In this document: one piece after another, positions 35,901 to 47,400 of the stretch
Layout: each line of letters begins with the position of its first letter
Position numbering within the stretch: position 1 is the stretch's first letter
From: Stichopus chloronotus
Taxonomy: Eukaryota; Echinodermata; Holothuroidea; Aspidochirotida; Stichopodidae
DNA: 64,000 bases
Direction of reading: 5' to 3'
Assembly (NCBI GenBank): GCA_021234535.1
Contig: CM037848.1
Span: 10,430,444 to 10,494,443, forward strand
Notes under the pieces: model-generated
Databases searched by the model: none
Told to the model about the DNA's origin: nothing
Seen by the model: only the letters and a program-made list of their open reading frames with translations
Made by a program: the position numbers and the translations under genes

Positions 35901-38598
35901 GTTCACTTCAAAATTAGGTTTTGACACAGTTTGCACTGTCACAAGGAACTCTTGTTCAGAAGATGAAAGCATTAGGACACTTCTCAAAGTAAGCGACGGC
36001 ACCGTCAAAGTTGACTGCAGAGTTTATGTTAGTTTCATAGAGTCACTGTTTTCCTGCTTAAAGAAGAAAAAAGTTCAACTTAAACGTTTTTATTCTTGTT
36101 TGACTTCTGCTTCAAAAACCTACTATCTGCAAAATTCTGCACTATGGTTAAGGGTCTGCAAATGCAGTAAAATCTTTCATTGGTCATATGTGGAAAGAGC
36201 GTTGTCAGTGCCCTTTTCAGGGTTGTTTTTGCCGTGCCCTTCTTGATGCATTTTAGAGCCCTGTAAAGATAATGGATAACTCTGATATACTGCAAGAAAG
36301 GTTGGTATTTGCCCTGTGCTTCAAAGTTTTCTCTCGGTGTGTACTCCATGGTGAAATCCCCTAAGGTTCATTTGAGCATGCTTAATAATGTAAATTTCTT
36401 TTTAGTTTCCTGCCAAGCAGTGCATGTCAACCCCTAACCCATCTCCTCATCTATTTTCTTTTCCATTTCTCTCGACTGTCCGATCTTTCACATTCAAATC
36501 TGTTCTGACGACGCTAAACCATCCATTTGACCTTTCAGGTCGCAATGTTGTCATCCCACCGGAGGTCATTGTCCTCAACTCCATTGTTCTGCCTCATAAG
36601 GATCTGAGATACAGCATAAAGAACCAAATATTACTCTAGCTACACTTGCTTAATCTGAAGGTATGCTTATATGCCCGCATTTATGCTTCCTCGGTGTTTG
36701 TAGCCGTTGTGGTCTTTCATTTTTTTCATCTTTTTATTTGTTTGATGTTTCCATTCATAGGTGTGCATGATTTCACAATAAGCCGTGTTTATTCTTCCCA
36801 TTTCATCCTATTTCGCTGTTGATGTAAACTCATATTTCCAAATCCAGGAGAAAACGAGTGCTACATGTAGGGTCGGAGCTATTCGAAGGTTGCCCAATGT
36901 TTTCAAGTCTTCCTCATCACTTGATCATCCTCCAATCTTATGTTTTCAGTTCTGCCAAATATTTACTAAAAAATGAAAATTGTTGGACAGACTTTGTTTC
37001 GTGGAGTGATCAAACAAAACTGTCATAATTTTGACCAGAACTATTTCCCATGATATACATTGATCCTGGAATGATTCTTGAAATGAATCCTGAAATGAAT
37101 CTTGCAGTTTTTTCTTTGAATATTTTAGTGTCCCTTGAAGATCAGTTTTTCCTTCTAGTCATTTTTTTTTTATATCACCAATACCCTGCTTTAAGATGTC
37201 AATTTTCTGTGATGTAAAAAGTAACATGTCATGTTCTTTTCTTATTGATAGTTTCTATTGTTGTCTGATGTTTTTTTTTTCATCATTGAGTTGGCTAGCT
37301 GTTCCTTTGTTTCCACTATATGGTGTGTTGCTAGCTGTTCATTTTGTATACGTGGACTTTTTTATCTTTTTTCCTTTAACTTGCTATGTGGTGGGTTTGC
37401 TCCCTGTTCATTGTGCATTCACGATTTTCAAGCCTTTTTCCTTTGACTTGCTTTGTGGTGGGTTTGTTAGCTAGCTGGTTTGTGTTGGTGAGTCTGCAAG
37501 CCTTTCTCTTTTACCTTATTGTGTGGTGGGTTTCCTAACTGTTGGTGGCATAGGGGTGGGGTTGCCAATCTTTCTGTTTAACTTGCAGTGTGGTGGGTTT
37601 GCTAGCTATTCATGTTGTGGGTGAGTATGCCAGCCTTTCTCCTTAACTTTCTATGTGGTGGGTTTGCTAACTGTTACTCTTATACTTTTCGTTTGTCATA
37701 GCTGTTCTTCTTTAATTTCTTGATGTTTATTTTTTGTTAAACTCCTTGTAATTGCTGTGCAGTGTGACGGTACGGCTGCCCATAGTTGATTTTGGTTGGT
37801 TTGTGTGACACCTGTCAGAGGGAATAAAAATTGGCTATCATTCGATCCAGATGCCACAGAAATATTAAAACAATTTCACTCTGGTAAACTGGGAAGGAAG
37901 TTGAAACAGTTTGAGTGTGATCTGATGTTGGAAGAATCACTCAGAAAAATAAAGCAACACTGGTGGTTGAGTACTAACATTGAGTAACTAATAACAGTGT
38001 ATATATACAAGACTGCAGCTACAATGCACAGTAAAAAAGCCAGTTGTTATCGAAGTTACGCTCCACCCCATAATAAAGTCAGACATAATGAGGTCATAAG
38101 TTAAAGGCTACCTTTAGGCTACAGAGACAATATATCATAAAGCACAATGCATATATTGCCCTGCATGACCTACAGTTGATAGTCAGTATATTCTAATCAT
38201 GATTGACAAAACCAATCACAAGGTGGAAAAAAATGCAGACACAATGCTTGTAATGACAAGGAATCCCTGAGTGTTTCGATTCTGTTTCAGGCAGTTTTAA
38301 AGAAAACATCCACACATTTTCAGTCCATAGCTGTTAACCCTCATCATCAATTAAGGGTCCTTCAGATTGGATCCCTTGGAGACTGAAACCGATCTTGCCA
38401 TCCTTTTTCCCAGAAAGAGTGATCGTAATCATAATCATAGAGTGATTGCTGCATAGCCAATTGCATGATGCTTTAATGATTATGTTTGACTTTGCAGGCA
38501 GAAATGTGGTGATCCCATCAGAAGTTATGGTGTTAAATGCCATCCTCCTACCAGACAAGGAGCTCTCCTCCAGTTTCAAGAATCAGATACTGCTCTAG
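23966..38598 (+). CDS. GMPPA: GMPPA, mannose-1-phosphate guanylyltransferase regulatory subunit alpha (11 coding exons, alternative last exon)
   Basis: Coding exons: 23966-24005, 26357-26454, 27428-27531, 28720-28912, 29768-29827, 30695-30825, 31339-31470, 32070-32214, 33226-33318, 33964-34135, then either 36539-36639 or 38498-38598. All junctions are GT..AG and all phases fit, giving 422 residues with either end; the vertebrate protein is about 420. Residues 1-20 read [20 protein letters not shown], the degenerate nucleotide-binding start typical of the alpha subunit. [11 protein letters not shown] follows near 23-33, [13 protein letters not shown] and [10 protein letters not shown] in exon 4, and VEKPQTF and INCGVYIF in exon 6. 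The hexapeptide beta-helix starts near residue 290 (exons 8-11). Exon 10 carries the alpha-specific insertion with [10 protein letters not shown]. Known of the family: GMPPA is thought to be catalytically poor and to bind GDP-mannose and restrain GMPPB, in the cytosol, in the supply of GDP-mannose for glycosylation. The gene faces ARMC8 tail to tail. Confidence 0.95.
24006..26356 (+). other. GMPPA intron 1
   Basis: A 2.35 kb intron with donor gtaagc-type text after AAG-G and acceptor gttacag. It contains a short palindromic stretch near 24464-24492 (gaactata ... tatagttc) and otherwise AT-rich sequence without a recognisable element. Confidence 0.7.
27826..27890. repeat. Short tandem repeat, GGGAACATTGAACCTC-type units
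   Basis: About four units of a 16-17-base motif (gggaacattgaacctc, tggaacatttaaccct, gggaacattgaacctc, aggaacattga) lie in GMPPA intron 3. Confidence 0.75.
28055..28270. repeat. Tandem repeat of about 75-84 bases, nearly three units
   Basis: Units begin actgcaacatg(t)tgg at about 28061, 28136 and 28220. They share gtgtgttaatgcaggaatca, gtgtgaaaagt and ggtcacctac-like text. They lie in GMPPA intron 3 upstream of exon 4. Confidence 0.75.
32460..32900. repeat. Diverged minisatellite with GGATCAGAC core, 31-35-base period
   Basis: The core ggatcaga/ggatcaaa recurs at about 32560, 32586, 32640, 32675, 32710, 32742, 32773, 32806, 32837 and 32869. It is joined by ccatgatta-ctagt-like text, in GMPPA intron 8. 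Spacing settles at 31-35 bases in the second half, suggesting that part expanded most recently. Confidence 0.7.
36539..36639 (+). CDS. GMPPA: GMPPA alternative terminal exon A
   Basis: The acceptor is tttgacctttcag. The exon enters in phase 1 from exon 10 (first base G from 34135) and encodes 33 residues: [20 protein letters not shown] then [13 protein letters not shown], then TAG. It is the copy closer to the vertebrate C-terminus, keeping LNSIVLPHK. It forms the last turns and terminal helix of the beta-helix domain. No canonical AATAAA was seen in the first 300 bases after the stop (an AATAAG-like site lies near 36776), so its own poly(A) site is uncertain. Confidence 0.9.
37290..37690. 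repeat. 67-bp tandem repeat between the two GMPPA last exons
   Basis: Six units carry tgtggtgggtttgctagctg-like text at 37320, 37387, 37454, 37522, 37589 and 37654, a regular 65-68-base period. Each unit also has a pyrimidine-rich stretch such as agcctttctccttaactt. The array sits 0.65 kb after exon A's stop and about 0.8 kb before exon B's acceptor. Confidence 0.85.
38498..38598 (+). CDS. GMPPA: GMPPA alternative terminal exon B
   Basis: The acceptor is gtttgactttgcag. It has the same phase and length as exon A and encodes [20 protein letters not shown] then [13 protein letters not shown], then TAG. It matches exon A at 24 of 33 residues. Many DNA differences fall at third codon positions, as expected of an old duplicate under protein-level constraint. 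AATAAA at 38974-38979 and 39365-39370 could end its transcript. Either exon gives a complete protein; the two cannot both be translated because each ends in a stop. Confidence 0.9.
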
Positions 38599-40900
38599 GA
38601 TGGAGAGAGAGGAAGTTGGATCATTTGAGGGTCAGATTGTCAGATGTCAACAGTTAGTCAGAAGGACGTAAGCTCGTGAAACAACTGGCTAAATAATGTC
38701 GGCGTAACGAGTGCCTCAAATGGAGGAAGATTGGGTGCAGGGAGGGGGTATAGATTCAATAGACATTCCTTTCCAAGGACAAATAACTTCTTTGATGATG
38801 TATTACCTGGCGTCTTTGATACAAGAAATCCACAGTCAAAATTAGTTTTGAACCAGCGCATTGAGTTTACGCATAAGAAACACTTGAGGTCTGCTAGCAA
38901 ACATTGATATGGCCTTGTAAGTTGGTCTTGAACTGTTGAAGGCTGCTGATACCAGAAAGGATTAAATGCTAGAAATAAATTGCAGAATGGATGACCATCA
39001 ACGAAATGTAGAGTCAACTATATACAGTATGATTACAAATTGTTCAAAGTGTTTAGACGTGAACAAAATGAGGAGGTCCCTATAAACCTCCATACAAAAT
39101 GGAGGCAATTTTTCTTGTTTGTTAACTGAGTAAGACTATAGTGGTGTAGCCATCCAAGGTGGGGTCTTTTTGACAGGTCAGCACCACCTTGCAATACAAT
39201 AATTACATTTTGTTGCTGCCCTTCCAGTTGGCTGCCTGGTCTTCTCATTCCTATGACTAAAGTAGTCTGCTAGTCCACACTGTGCAGGCCATTGCTAAAC
39301 AGGTATTAAACAATTAACAGTGTATGGCAAGATTTTATGTTGTGGGGGGACCTACATCATGTAAAATAAACATTTGATAGATCACCAATGCTAGATATGT
39401 ATCTAAAGAAGAAAAAAATTGTGTCATTTAAGTTGCGGTCTTCAAGTTCAATGCCATAGTCTTGTTAAGTTTGCATAGGCATGTAATATCAGGCACTTTT
39501 GCAAGGGTGGCTCTTTGCTAAAGGGACCGTCAACTCTACCAACTCCATCAACTCCATGTGTTGGTACCACTGCTGTTGCTATATCATCTTAGATTACAGT
39601 GTGGTATTTATCTATCTTCATTACATTTGCTGGGGTACCATATCAGCCCTGAGAATAACTCTCATATGCATAGGCATATGTCGAGACTCAGCTTTAATTC
39701 TTGTTACACTGGCGTCGCCAGGGTTATTGTTTTGGGGGTAGGGGAGAGGATCAAGTGTACAAGTGCTTTGGAAATTAAGTGTGCTTCAACTACAGTGTAG
39801 CAACAGAGATTTTCGGGCAGGTGGGGATGAGAATTGTGGAATACTATCTGAGTGCATGACCATGGGTTGGTCAGAGTGTACCAGAAAATTGTTGGATAAA
39901 AATATCTCCTAGATCACCAGAAACTACCCTTCGCAATACTATGCAGGAGTTGTCATGGGCTGCAAGAAGGACAAAATTATATTCTTGGCTGTCTCATATG
40001 CCTTTATGGATCCACTATTTCCTCCTGAATGGGGGTGTACGTATGCCCTGTCCCCCCACCCAGCCTCATATGCTTGTATTTTTCCTGTTACTTATATGCC
40101 ACTAGAATTGATTCGGTTTATTTAGCCAAAAATCTCAGGAGAAACACTGAAAATTGCTGGGTGAATTAAGTTTGAGTCTTATGCTACACATGTAGAAGAC
40201 AATCTTGTAGCTTGATGCTTGGCTTTTCTACATTACTTCGTGGTGTTACTAAACTGCAATACATGAATGCCGTCTTGGAAAACTATCATATGCTAAATTG
40301 AGCCAGGGTATTCAATTCTTGTCTCATGTAGTACAGCTTTTACACCTGGGGTGGATCAAGTTTGAGATGGGGGGGGGGGGGGGAAGGGAGACATTGAGCT
40401 CATTGTCGATGGGGGGTCAAACGAGGGGGATCAAACTATACCCTTGTGGCATTCTGCAGGGCTTCCTCCATATAAATATGTATCAAATGAGCAGATAAGT
40501 CCCAATTTATATAAAAGAGCCCACCAACCCCACCCTGATATTTCTTACTTGTATTTGTAAATTATTTGGTATCAGACTCTGTGTTTTTCTCAATTTCGGC
40601 TTGAAAAAGTTCTAGGGTCTTCACATCTGCACTGTATGTATTGTTCGAAGGTAGTTACAATGCAAATGAAGTCAGTCAACTCTGTGAGATTAATAAGAGT
40701 TAATTTATCCTTCAATGATTTGTGTGTGAAGTTAAATTTATAAAGCTTTTGTCTGCATTTGATTGAATATTTTTATGAAGTCTTTGTTGCAATTTTATTT
40801 GAAATGATGATGTAAAATAAACAAGACACAGTTCTAGGAAATGTTTTGTTTTATTTTTAGCAGTGGTGCTTTTCCCCTTGATGACAAAAGCTTTATCGAT
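38599..40900 (+). other. GMPPA 3' untranslated region and intergenic flank
   Basis: There are no coding signals. Candidate poly(A) signals AATAAA occur at 38974-38979, 39365-39370 and 40816-40821; the last is followed by a T/G-rich stretch. A G15 run is at 40369-40383. Which signal is used cannot be told. Confidence 0.4.
38974..38979 (+). terminator. Candidate poly(A) signal for GMPPA exon-B transcript
   Basis: AATAAA 376 bases after the exon B stop. It is a motif match only. Confidence 0.35.
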
Positions 40901-42023
40901 TCCTTGCCGAAGGCTCAAGGAATCTATGCGATGGTGATGTCATGTGTGTGTATGTAACACTTGTTGTAAACACGATATCTCAAGAAGGGCAAATCTGAGG
41001 GATTGCATACTTGGTATGTGGGTTGGTCATACTGAGCAGATGACCCTTATTATTTTTGGTGGAAGTCAAAGGTCATTTGAGGTCACCAGAGGTAAAAATA
41101 CGAAAGCCTTGTAAACACTTTATCTCAAGAACGGTAATTGTGACTGATGTCATACTTGGTGGGTGGATTGGTCATATTGAGTAGATGATCTCTATTGTTT
41201 TTGGTCGAGGTCAAAGGTCGTTTGAGGTCACCAGAAGCCAAATTGTAAAAGCCTTGTAAACACAATATTTCCAGAAGGGGAACTGTGAATGATGTAATAC
41301 TTGGTGTGTGGGTTGGTAATATTGAGTAGATGATCCCTTCTGTTTTTTGTTGAGGTCAAAGGTCATTTGAGGTCAAACTGTAAAATCCTTGTAAACACTA
41401 TCTCCAGAAGGGTAACTGTGACTGATGTCATACTTGATGTGTGGATTAGCCATATTGAGTAGATGACCCCTACTGTTTTTGGTCAAGGTCATTTGAGGTC
41501 ACCAGAAGTCAAACTGTAGAAACCTTGTAATCATGATATTTCCAGAAGGGTAACAGTGAATGATGTTATACTTGGTGTGTGGGTTGGTAATATTGAGCAG
41601 ATGATCCCTTTTTTTGGTTGAGGTCAAACATCATTTGAGGTCAAACTGTAAAATCCTTGCAAACACAATATCTCCAGAAGGGGTTACTGTGACTGATGTC
41701 ATACTTGGTGTGGGGATTTGTATAATAGCGAGTAGAATACTCTTTTTGATTTTGGTTGAGGTCAAAGGTCATTTGATGTCACCAGAGGTCAAAATGTAAA
41801 AACCTTTTTAAAACACAGTATCCAGTTAAATTTAGATGGACCATTAAAGTTGAGGGTGCATATCTGATACCCCAATTTGCATTATGTTAACCCTGTTTTT
41901 CCGGGTAACCCCAGTTGCAAGCGCCAAGTTCTTGTGTGTGTCCGCGTTCGGTGCCCTAAACAAACCCATGCACAAACACACGCCAACCTGACTGCATAGG
42001 TTCCTTTGCTGATGCAAGGAACC
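40901..42023 (+). mobile_element. Hairpin-capped repeat with tandem AGGTCA-rich units (copy 1)
   Basis: The left end is a hairpin, GATTCCTTG-loop-CAAGGAATC (about 40901-40927), then a gtgtgtgtatg run. Six units of about 138 bases follow (roughly 40950-41825). Each reads like cttgtaaacac, atatctccagaaggg, tacttggtgtgtgggttgg, gagtagatgatc, then aggtcaaaggtcatttgagg. The right end has a similar inverted hairpin, GGTTCCTT-loop-AAGGAACC (41999-42023), next to an acacac-rich stretch. It has no coding capacity. Copy 2, inverted, lies at about 59530-60455. It looks like a non-autonomous mobile element with internal tandem repeats; the class is unclear. Confidence 0.6.
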
Positions 42024-42514
42024 AAAAATGTGTAAACACAATATCTCCAGGAATCTAAGCTTGACTGATGTTGAGGTTAGATGGACCAATTTTTTTTTGT
42101 TCAAGAGAAACACGCAAATCAAAACCAGACTCCACACACTCATTGCAGTTTCCATGATGGGAACTGAGAAAAAATGTGCTGAATTCAAAGTTCAGAAAAC
42201 ATTAAGTTACAATTAAACTACTTGATACCACACGTTCACATACATTAGTATCAAAAGTTTCCATGATTCCTGCCTTGAGATATCATGTTAACAACCTTTT
42301 TCGGTGTTTGACCTTTGGTGACAGTTCTTCTTCTTGATGAATACATTACTGTGCTAAGTATCAAAATCTTTCACGATTCCCACCTTTCCTGATATAGTAA
42401 CAAGATTTTCAGTGCTTGACCTCTAACGACCTCACTGAAAACAAAAAGTCGACTTAACACGACCTTAATTTTTGAAGAATGTGGAAACAAGAAATATCAG
42501 TTAGTATTACTATC

Positions 42515-42520
42515 TTTATT
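42515..42520 (-). terminator. Candidate poly(A) signal for ARMC8
   Basis: AATAAA on the minus strand, about 1.9 kb after the ARMC8 stop. Nearer signals were not evident. It is a motif match only. Confidence 0.3.
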
Positions 42521-43578
42521 GTTGTACATAGTATAAATCCAATCTTTACAATTTGCTCTTACAAATAATTTATAGCACATTACATATTCCAAAATAAACA
42601 TTTTGTGTCATTCACACATACCCAGAGGCATAGTACCGTTGGTAAGGACCTGCTCCTGCTTACACCTCCTGTATTTTGACAATCATCACAATAGCATTGC
42701 CCTCATAACACTAGCACTGCCCATCATCTCAAAGATGAAATTTTACAAAGATTTCTTATTCAATAACTCTATACTGCTCTCTGAAATGTGTACAAGGAAA
42801 CGAAAACACTAGTTAGACTTTTTTTTCCAATCTATGGAGGGCACTTTAAAATCTTAGTATCTGTTAATCGAGTATTCGTAAGAATTCCCAGTTCTAAACA
42901 AGAACTGCAGTTGCTTCCAAATATGCAAAATGGTAGAAAAATTGTAAACTTACTAGAAATTCCCCGTGGTAAAAGTAACAGTATGTAGATCAAATATACT
43001 CAACCATACAATTTCAAAATTTCAGGGCCAAGTTCACACGAAATAGCTTTGCCACTCACTGGCAGATCAAAGGTGGGGATGGGCAATGGGGAGACATGGT
43101 CCCATCCAAACATCCACCAAAAATGGTTCCAGAATAACACTTAGGGAAACAAAAATTTAAAGAAGGAGAAGTAACTTCACAAGTGCACACGTTTGTTGCA
43201 CCAAATCATATTAAAGAGGCATTGCCCTATCCCAAACAAGGGTCTAAGATCTGCTGGTGTCACCACTCAATGTACTGTCTACACTTATTTCCCACTGACC
43301 ACTGTTTGTGCTGTGAAATAGGCTACATTCCAAATGCATCACATCACAGGCTTTCACGCTTTACCCAGACTGTATACTGCTCTTCCCAACATTGTAATGA
43401 AATTTATCCAATCAACTAACGCGACCAGAAAGGGATGGACAATTATGTCCACAGGAAAACTGGAGCGATCATGCTCGCAAGGAGCAGTGTAATGTTTGTG
43501 GAATGTGCCTGACTCAAAATTACTACATGCAGAAGGAAATGCTAATAGAGTATGGTGATACTATCATAACATATGCTC

Positions 43579-43943
43579 TTAAAGCTGGAATATGAGTTTA
43601 GTTGCCAGTGAAAGTCGAATTCTGTGAGACGTGTTGTAGCCACTACAACAAGGACAGTGTTTAAGCTCCACTTTTACGTACGTGAGAATTGATATCCATT
43701 CCCATTGGTTTGTCTGATTTCAAGTGACTGACTGCTATGCTCTCTTGGAGTCTGAATTTTGTAGGGCCAACAAAAATGTCAAGACAATTTTCATATTCAA
43801 ATATCTGGAAGATGAGTGAATAGTTCTCTTTCAGATTTTGTGACGGGTGATCTTTCACTCTACTTTCTCTTCCAGGAAACACTGAGGAAGAACAAAGGTA
43901 GATGACCAGGTGGTAACCCGTACAACTCATATTTCAGCTTTAA
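43579..43943. mobile_element. Inverted-repeat miniature element, copy 1 (365 bp)
   Basis: The ends are TTAAAGCTGgaatatgagtt and aactcatatttCAGCTTTAA, a terminal inverted repeat framed by TTAA-type sequence. The interior matches the reverse complement of 48180-48542: for example ttgttggcc..aaaattcagactc in copy 2 against gagtctgaattttgtagggccaacaaaaat here. With no coding capacity, it fits a non-autonomous cut-and-paste transposon (MITE). The TTAA borders would suit a piggyBac-like source, which is inference. Confidence 0.75.
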
Positions 43944-44393
43944 CTCATCTCTAAGATCAATGCATTAGTTTCACGAATGGCATCAGTACTTAAGTGCAAT
44001 TATAACCCTATGCTTCTCTGCAGCAACAAAATTAAGGAAGCATACCAGAGTAACAACAAGCAACCTCAAAATTTTCCACAGCAATGAACAAAGTTCATAT
44101 AAGCCTCACTTAGTAGGAAGAATGACAAAGCAAATCGAAAGGTTCTGGCAATGCAGTAAATAATCGACATGCAAAAAAAGTTTTCACTTTGTGAAATTTG
44201 ATCACACGAAGGTCTTTTGGATCAGGAGGTACTCCAATCAGCTTAACACTTGATGCATAGAGCAGCATCTCAGTTTAAGATCAAACTGTTACTGTATCGC
44301 TCTTCATCTTTCGTCTGCGATCTCAGAGACCGGGTCTTGCTATCCCTCAGGTAAGGCAGAGGGCAGTCTTCATTGTTGTTGGCATCTCCTCCT

Positions 44394-44427
44394 TCACTGT
44401 GCAAACTGCTGAAGAGCGGTCTTGACT
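44394..44427 (-). CDS. ARMC8: ARMC8 last coding exon (11 codons including stop)
   Basis: A 34-base coding end after acceptor tgttacgacag. One base completes the Lys begun in exon 17, then [10 protein letters not shown] and TGA. It matches the ...K-x-ALQQ-x-x end of vertebrate ARMC8. It is too short to find by open-frame length and was located by homology and phase. Confidence 0.9.
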
Positions 44428-47400
44428 CTGTCGTAACATAGGCAACAAAATAAAAGCAAATAGTTTTTACATGGATGCATCACTTTTTTTCCTGAACTTC
44501 ATAAAGAATGTAGACATTCCTTGTTGAATTGTTGCCAAAAACACTGAACATGTTATAACAAATGAACAAGATACTATTAATATTGACATCAATTGTAACA
44601 ATATGCCTTTTTTATATTTCCTTTTTAATTTTGAAGTATGGTACTAAGTAAAAGAGTTTCACAAACTATTGATCCTAGACTGATGGTGATAATTACCTTT
44701 AACTTCTCTTAGACAACTACATATAAACTCATGCACTCAAGATGAAAATCGTTAATTACAGAAAGCCTTTTATGCACAAATTTATCTGTAACACAACAGG
44801 AATGCCAAAACAACATTCAAATCTCAGAGGGAATGATATAAAAGATTGCTTTGCCGGGTTTCTCATCAAAACCTCAATAGCTCTTCTTCACCTTCATCAA
44901 AAAAGTGCTGATGAGACAGTATGGAGCTGGTGTAAAGCTTGGTTCACACTACACCGATGATACGTCTTATACAATTTTTTTCCCCCACAAATATCAGACC
45001 AGTAGCATTCTGTCAGCATTTTCATTCAGTTTTAGTGTTTATCACCAATGTTTCATGTGACTCTATGGGATCACCAACTTTTAGCCCTTTCTGTCCAACT
45101 TTGGAAAAGACTTAAGATGGAAGTTACAAAACTGTATCATGATTGGATCCGATATCACTGTAGTCAGATCGATGCTTTACGATTATGACAATGGAATAGC
45201 AGACAGGAAAACTTCACTGGATACAGAAAGGACTTTGAGCAAATATTAGATGGACCAGTTAACATGGAATACTTTCAGGCTGCTAGAAAGCCAAAGACAT
45301 ATCCATAAACAGTTTTGAAAAATGACCGACAACTTTCACAATTGTTCTGTTTACTGAGAGGGTTTTGTCAAAGACCATCTGCCATCCGTCGACAATCATA
45401 ATTTGACATTTCTGTAGTAATCTGACCCCCCTCTTTCACTTAATAATCTATCAATGACCGATTTTAGCGAGAGAATGGTGAAGAGAAAAGAAGATGGTCT
45501 TACTTTTCAAACAGGACTTGGTCTGATGATGTGAGCAGTGACTGGAGTTGTTTATAGACACTGAATTCTTTGAGCTTTCGCTGCCTCATATCTGCACCCT
45601 CCTCTTCCTTCCAAACCAGGTTATTGATGCAATAAACAGCGGCAACTTGAAGCTTTACATTCTCATGTCTCTGCTCATGGATAAAGATAAAGAGGTAACT
45701 GTAATACCAGAAACCAAGACTGGACAAATACCAACCCCCCCAGACAGATATCCTCTGGAAAATAGCCCTCTGGGTTAGTGTTATTTCACCTGGTGATGAA
45801 AGACCTGCGGGTATGTCCCGAAGTGGGGGGAAGGAGACGGTCTGGGGAATAATTGTTTGGCAACCCCAGAAATGAAAGCGGCTCATGATGACATGACTAA
45901 TGACAGCATAGCTTGCTGCTGGATTGACATTAAACTTTGAATACAAATGATAATATTGCCTAACTCTCCCCCCCCCCCCCCCCAAAAAAATGACAATACA
46001 TTACTCTTGACCAGAAAGCTCATTTCAGGTAACACAAAACTTTTGAGCTAAAAGGAGTCGTAGTGCCAATAGTATCTGTTACGAAAACAAAGCAGAGAGG
46101 AATCGGATATTTGAAGACTAGAAAATGACGAGAAGTGGAAGACTAATAGCACTTGACAGAGCGGTTAATATTTTGTGGTCTTGAAATGAAAGATGCAGGA
46201 TTTTCTATCTCAGCATCAGTGGTAGCTGTGAAGTTGTTTGCCATCGATTCCATGGTCTGGCTCTCTTCCAAGCACAGGGGAACTTAATATGTAAGAACTT
46301 TCCACCACCAACCACAATTCAGTTCACCTGGATACCGCCAAGGTACCCTCGAAAAAGAGTTAATGCATCGACAAATGGGAATTACGACAAACTCCCTAAA
46401 ATCGATTGTCCATACTATATTGATAATTGATCAATTAATGAATCATTCATCAGTTATGAATGTATCTTATCAGTAATATCATTTAACAGCCACTGGGTAA
46501 GGAAAGCTGATGGTTTTTATGATTCACAAATTTTGAAATATGTACAGAATAATTGTTGGATGGTATAAACAGGAAAGCAAATACTCAGTGGATGATGATG
46601 ACAATTCCTCTTCCCGTCCATATTTACGTTTTTTTGAGGGAGCCTACATGAATTTGTTTTGTTTGTTCTTTTCACTTTACCTATGTGCATACATATAGAG
46701 GTACGGCACGGGAAGTACACAAAAACCCTGAGGGGTTTGACAATGTGCACTCATTGTAAACAAAGGAAAAAGCAAATCACAAATAAAAAAAGTAATAACA
46801 CACAACACAGAGAAAGACATCCTACCCACCATCAAAAACCCAACTCCATCCATCCCAAAACACCCCGAACAGATACCTTCAGCACCACTCTGAATCATTG
46901 CATGATGTTACACATATTTTGTGTCGCTTTAGTTCCGAGGACTGGCATCAGCAACTCACCATGTAGTAAGTCAATTTCTTGAGGATGTCCTCATTGGACA
47001 TGATGAAGTCTTTCGCGTTGTTCCCGTCGGCTATGTTGGCGAGGATGCAGAGGGTCTGCTCCTTGACCTCCGGAGGATGGTTACCCTCCAATATCATCAC
47101 CACGGCTGTCATTATTTGTTTGTTATGAGAGTTCATGATGATGTCAATATCCTGCAACATCAAGAAACATTCAATAGCACACATTCACAGGACTGAACAT
47201 AATGTTACTAAGAAATGGAACATACTGTTATGCACAATCAGTGTTGAAGTTTTACCATTTTTTTATCTTGTGGTCCAAGGGACAACTAATGTGTAAAATG
47301 AGGTTGTCCTTTTCAAAAATTAAGTTGTCCTGCAAAAAATCATGTCATGACTTGGAGTAGATATTTCCAGGTTTGGTGCACCACAGTATCAGTAACGTAA

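Larger units (their letters stand above)
42481..44393 (-). other. Likely ARMC8 3' untranslated region
   Basis: Inferred from the stop at 44394 and an AATAAA on the minus strand at 42520-42515. It has no coding content and contains the inverted-repeat element at 43579-43943. The true end is unverified. Confidence 0.35.

Noticed and set aside
35899..36246. 115-residue plus frame in GMPPA intron 10, checked as a third copy of the last exon
   Set aside because: No similarity to exons A or B and no matching acceptor; ordinary intron sequence.
38334..38579. Minus-strand frame over GMPPA exon B
   Set aside because: Shadow of the plus-strand exon, which matches GMPPA.
40901..42023. CRISPR-like regular array
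   Set aside because: The ~138-base units are diverged along their whole length with no conserved-repeat/unique-spacer pattern, and the genome is eukaryotic.
46659..46982. 107-residue plus frame near ARMC8 exon 16
   Set aside because: Overlaps the splice donor side of a confirmed ARMC8 exon and has no domain.
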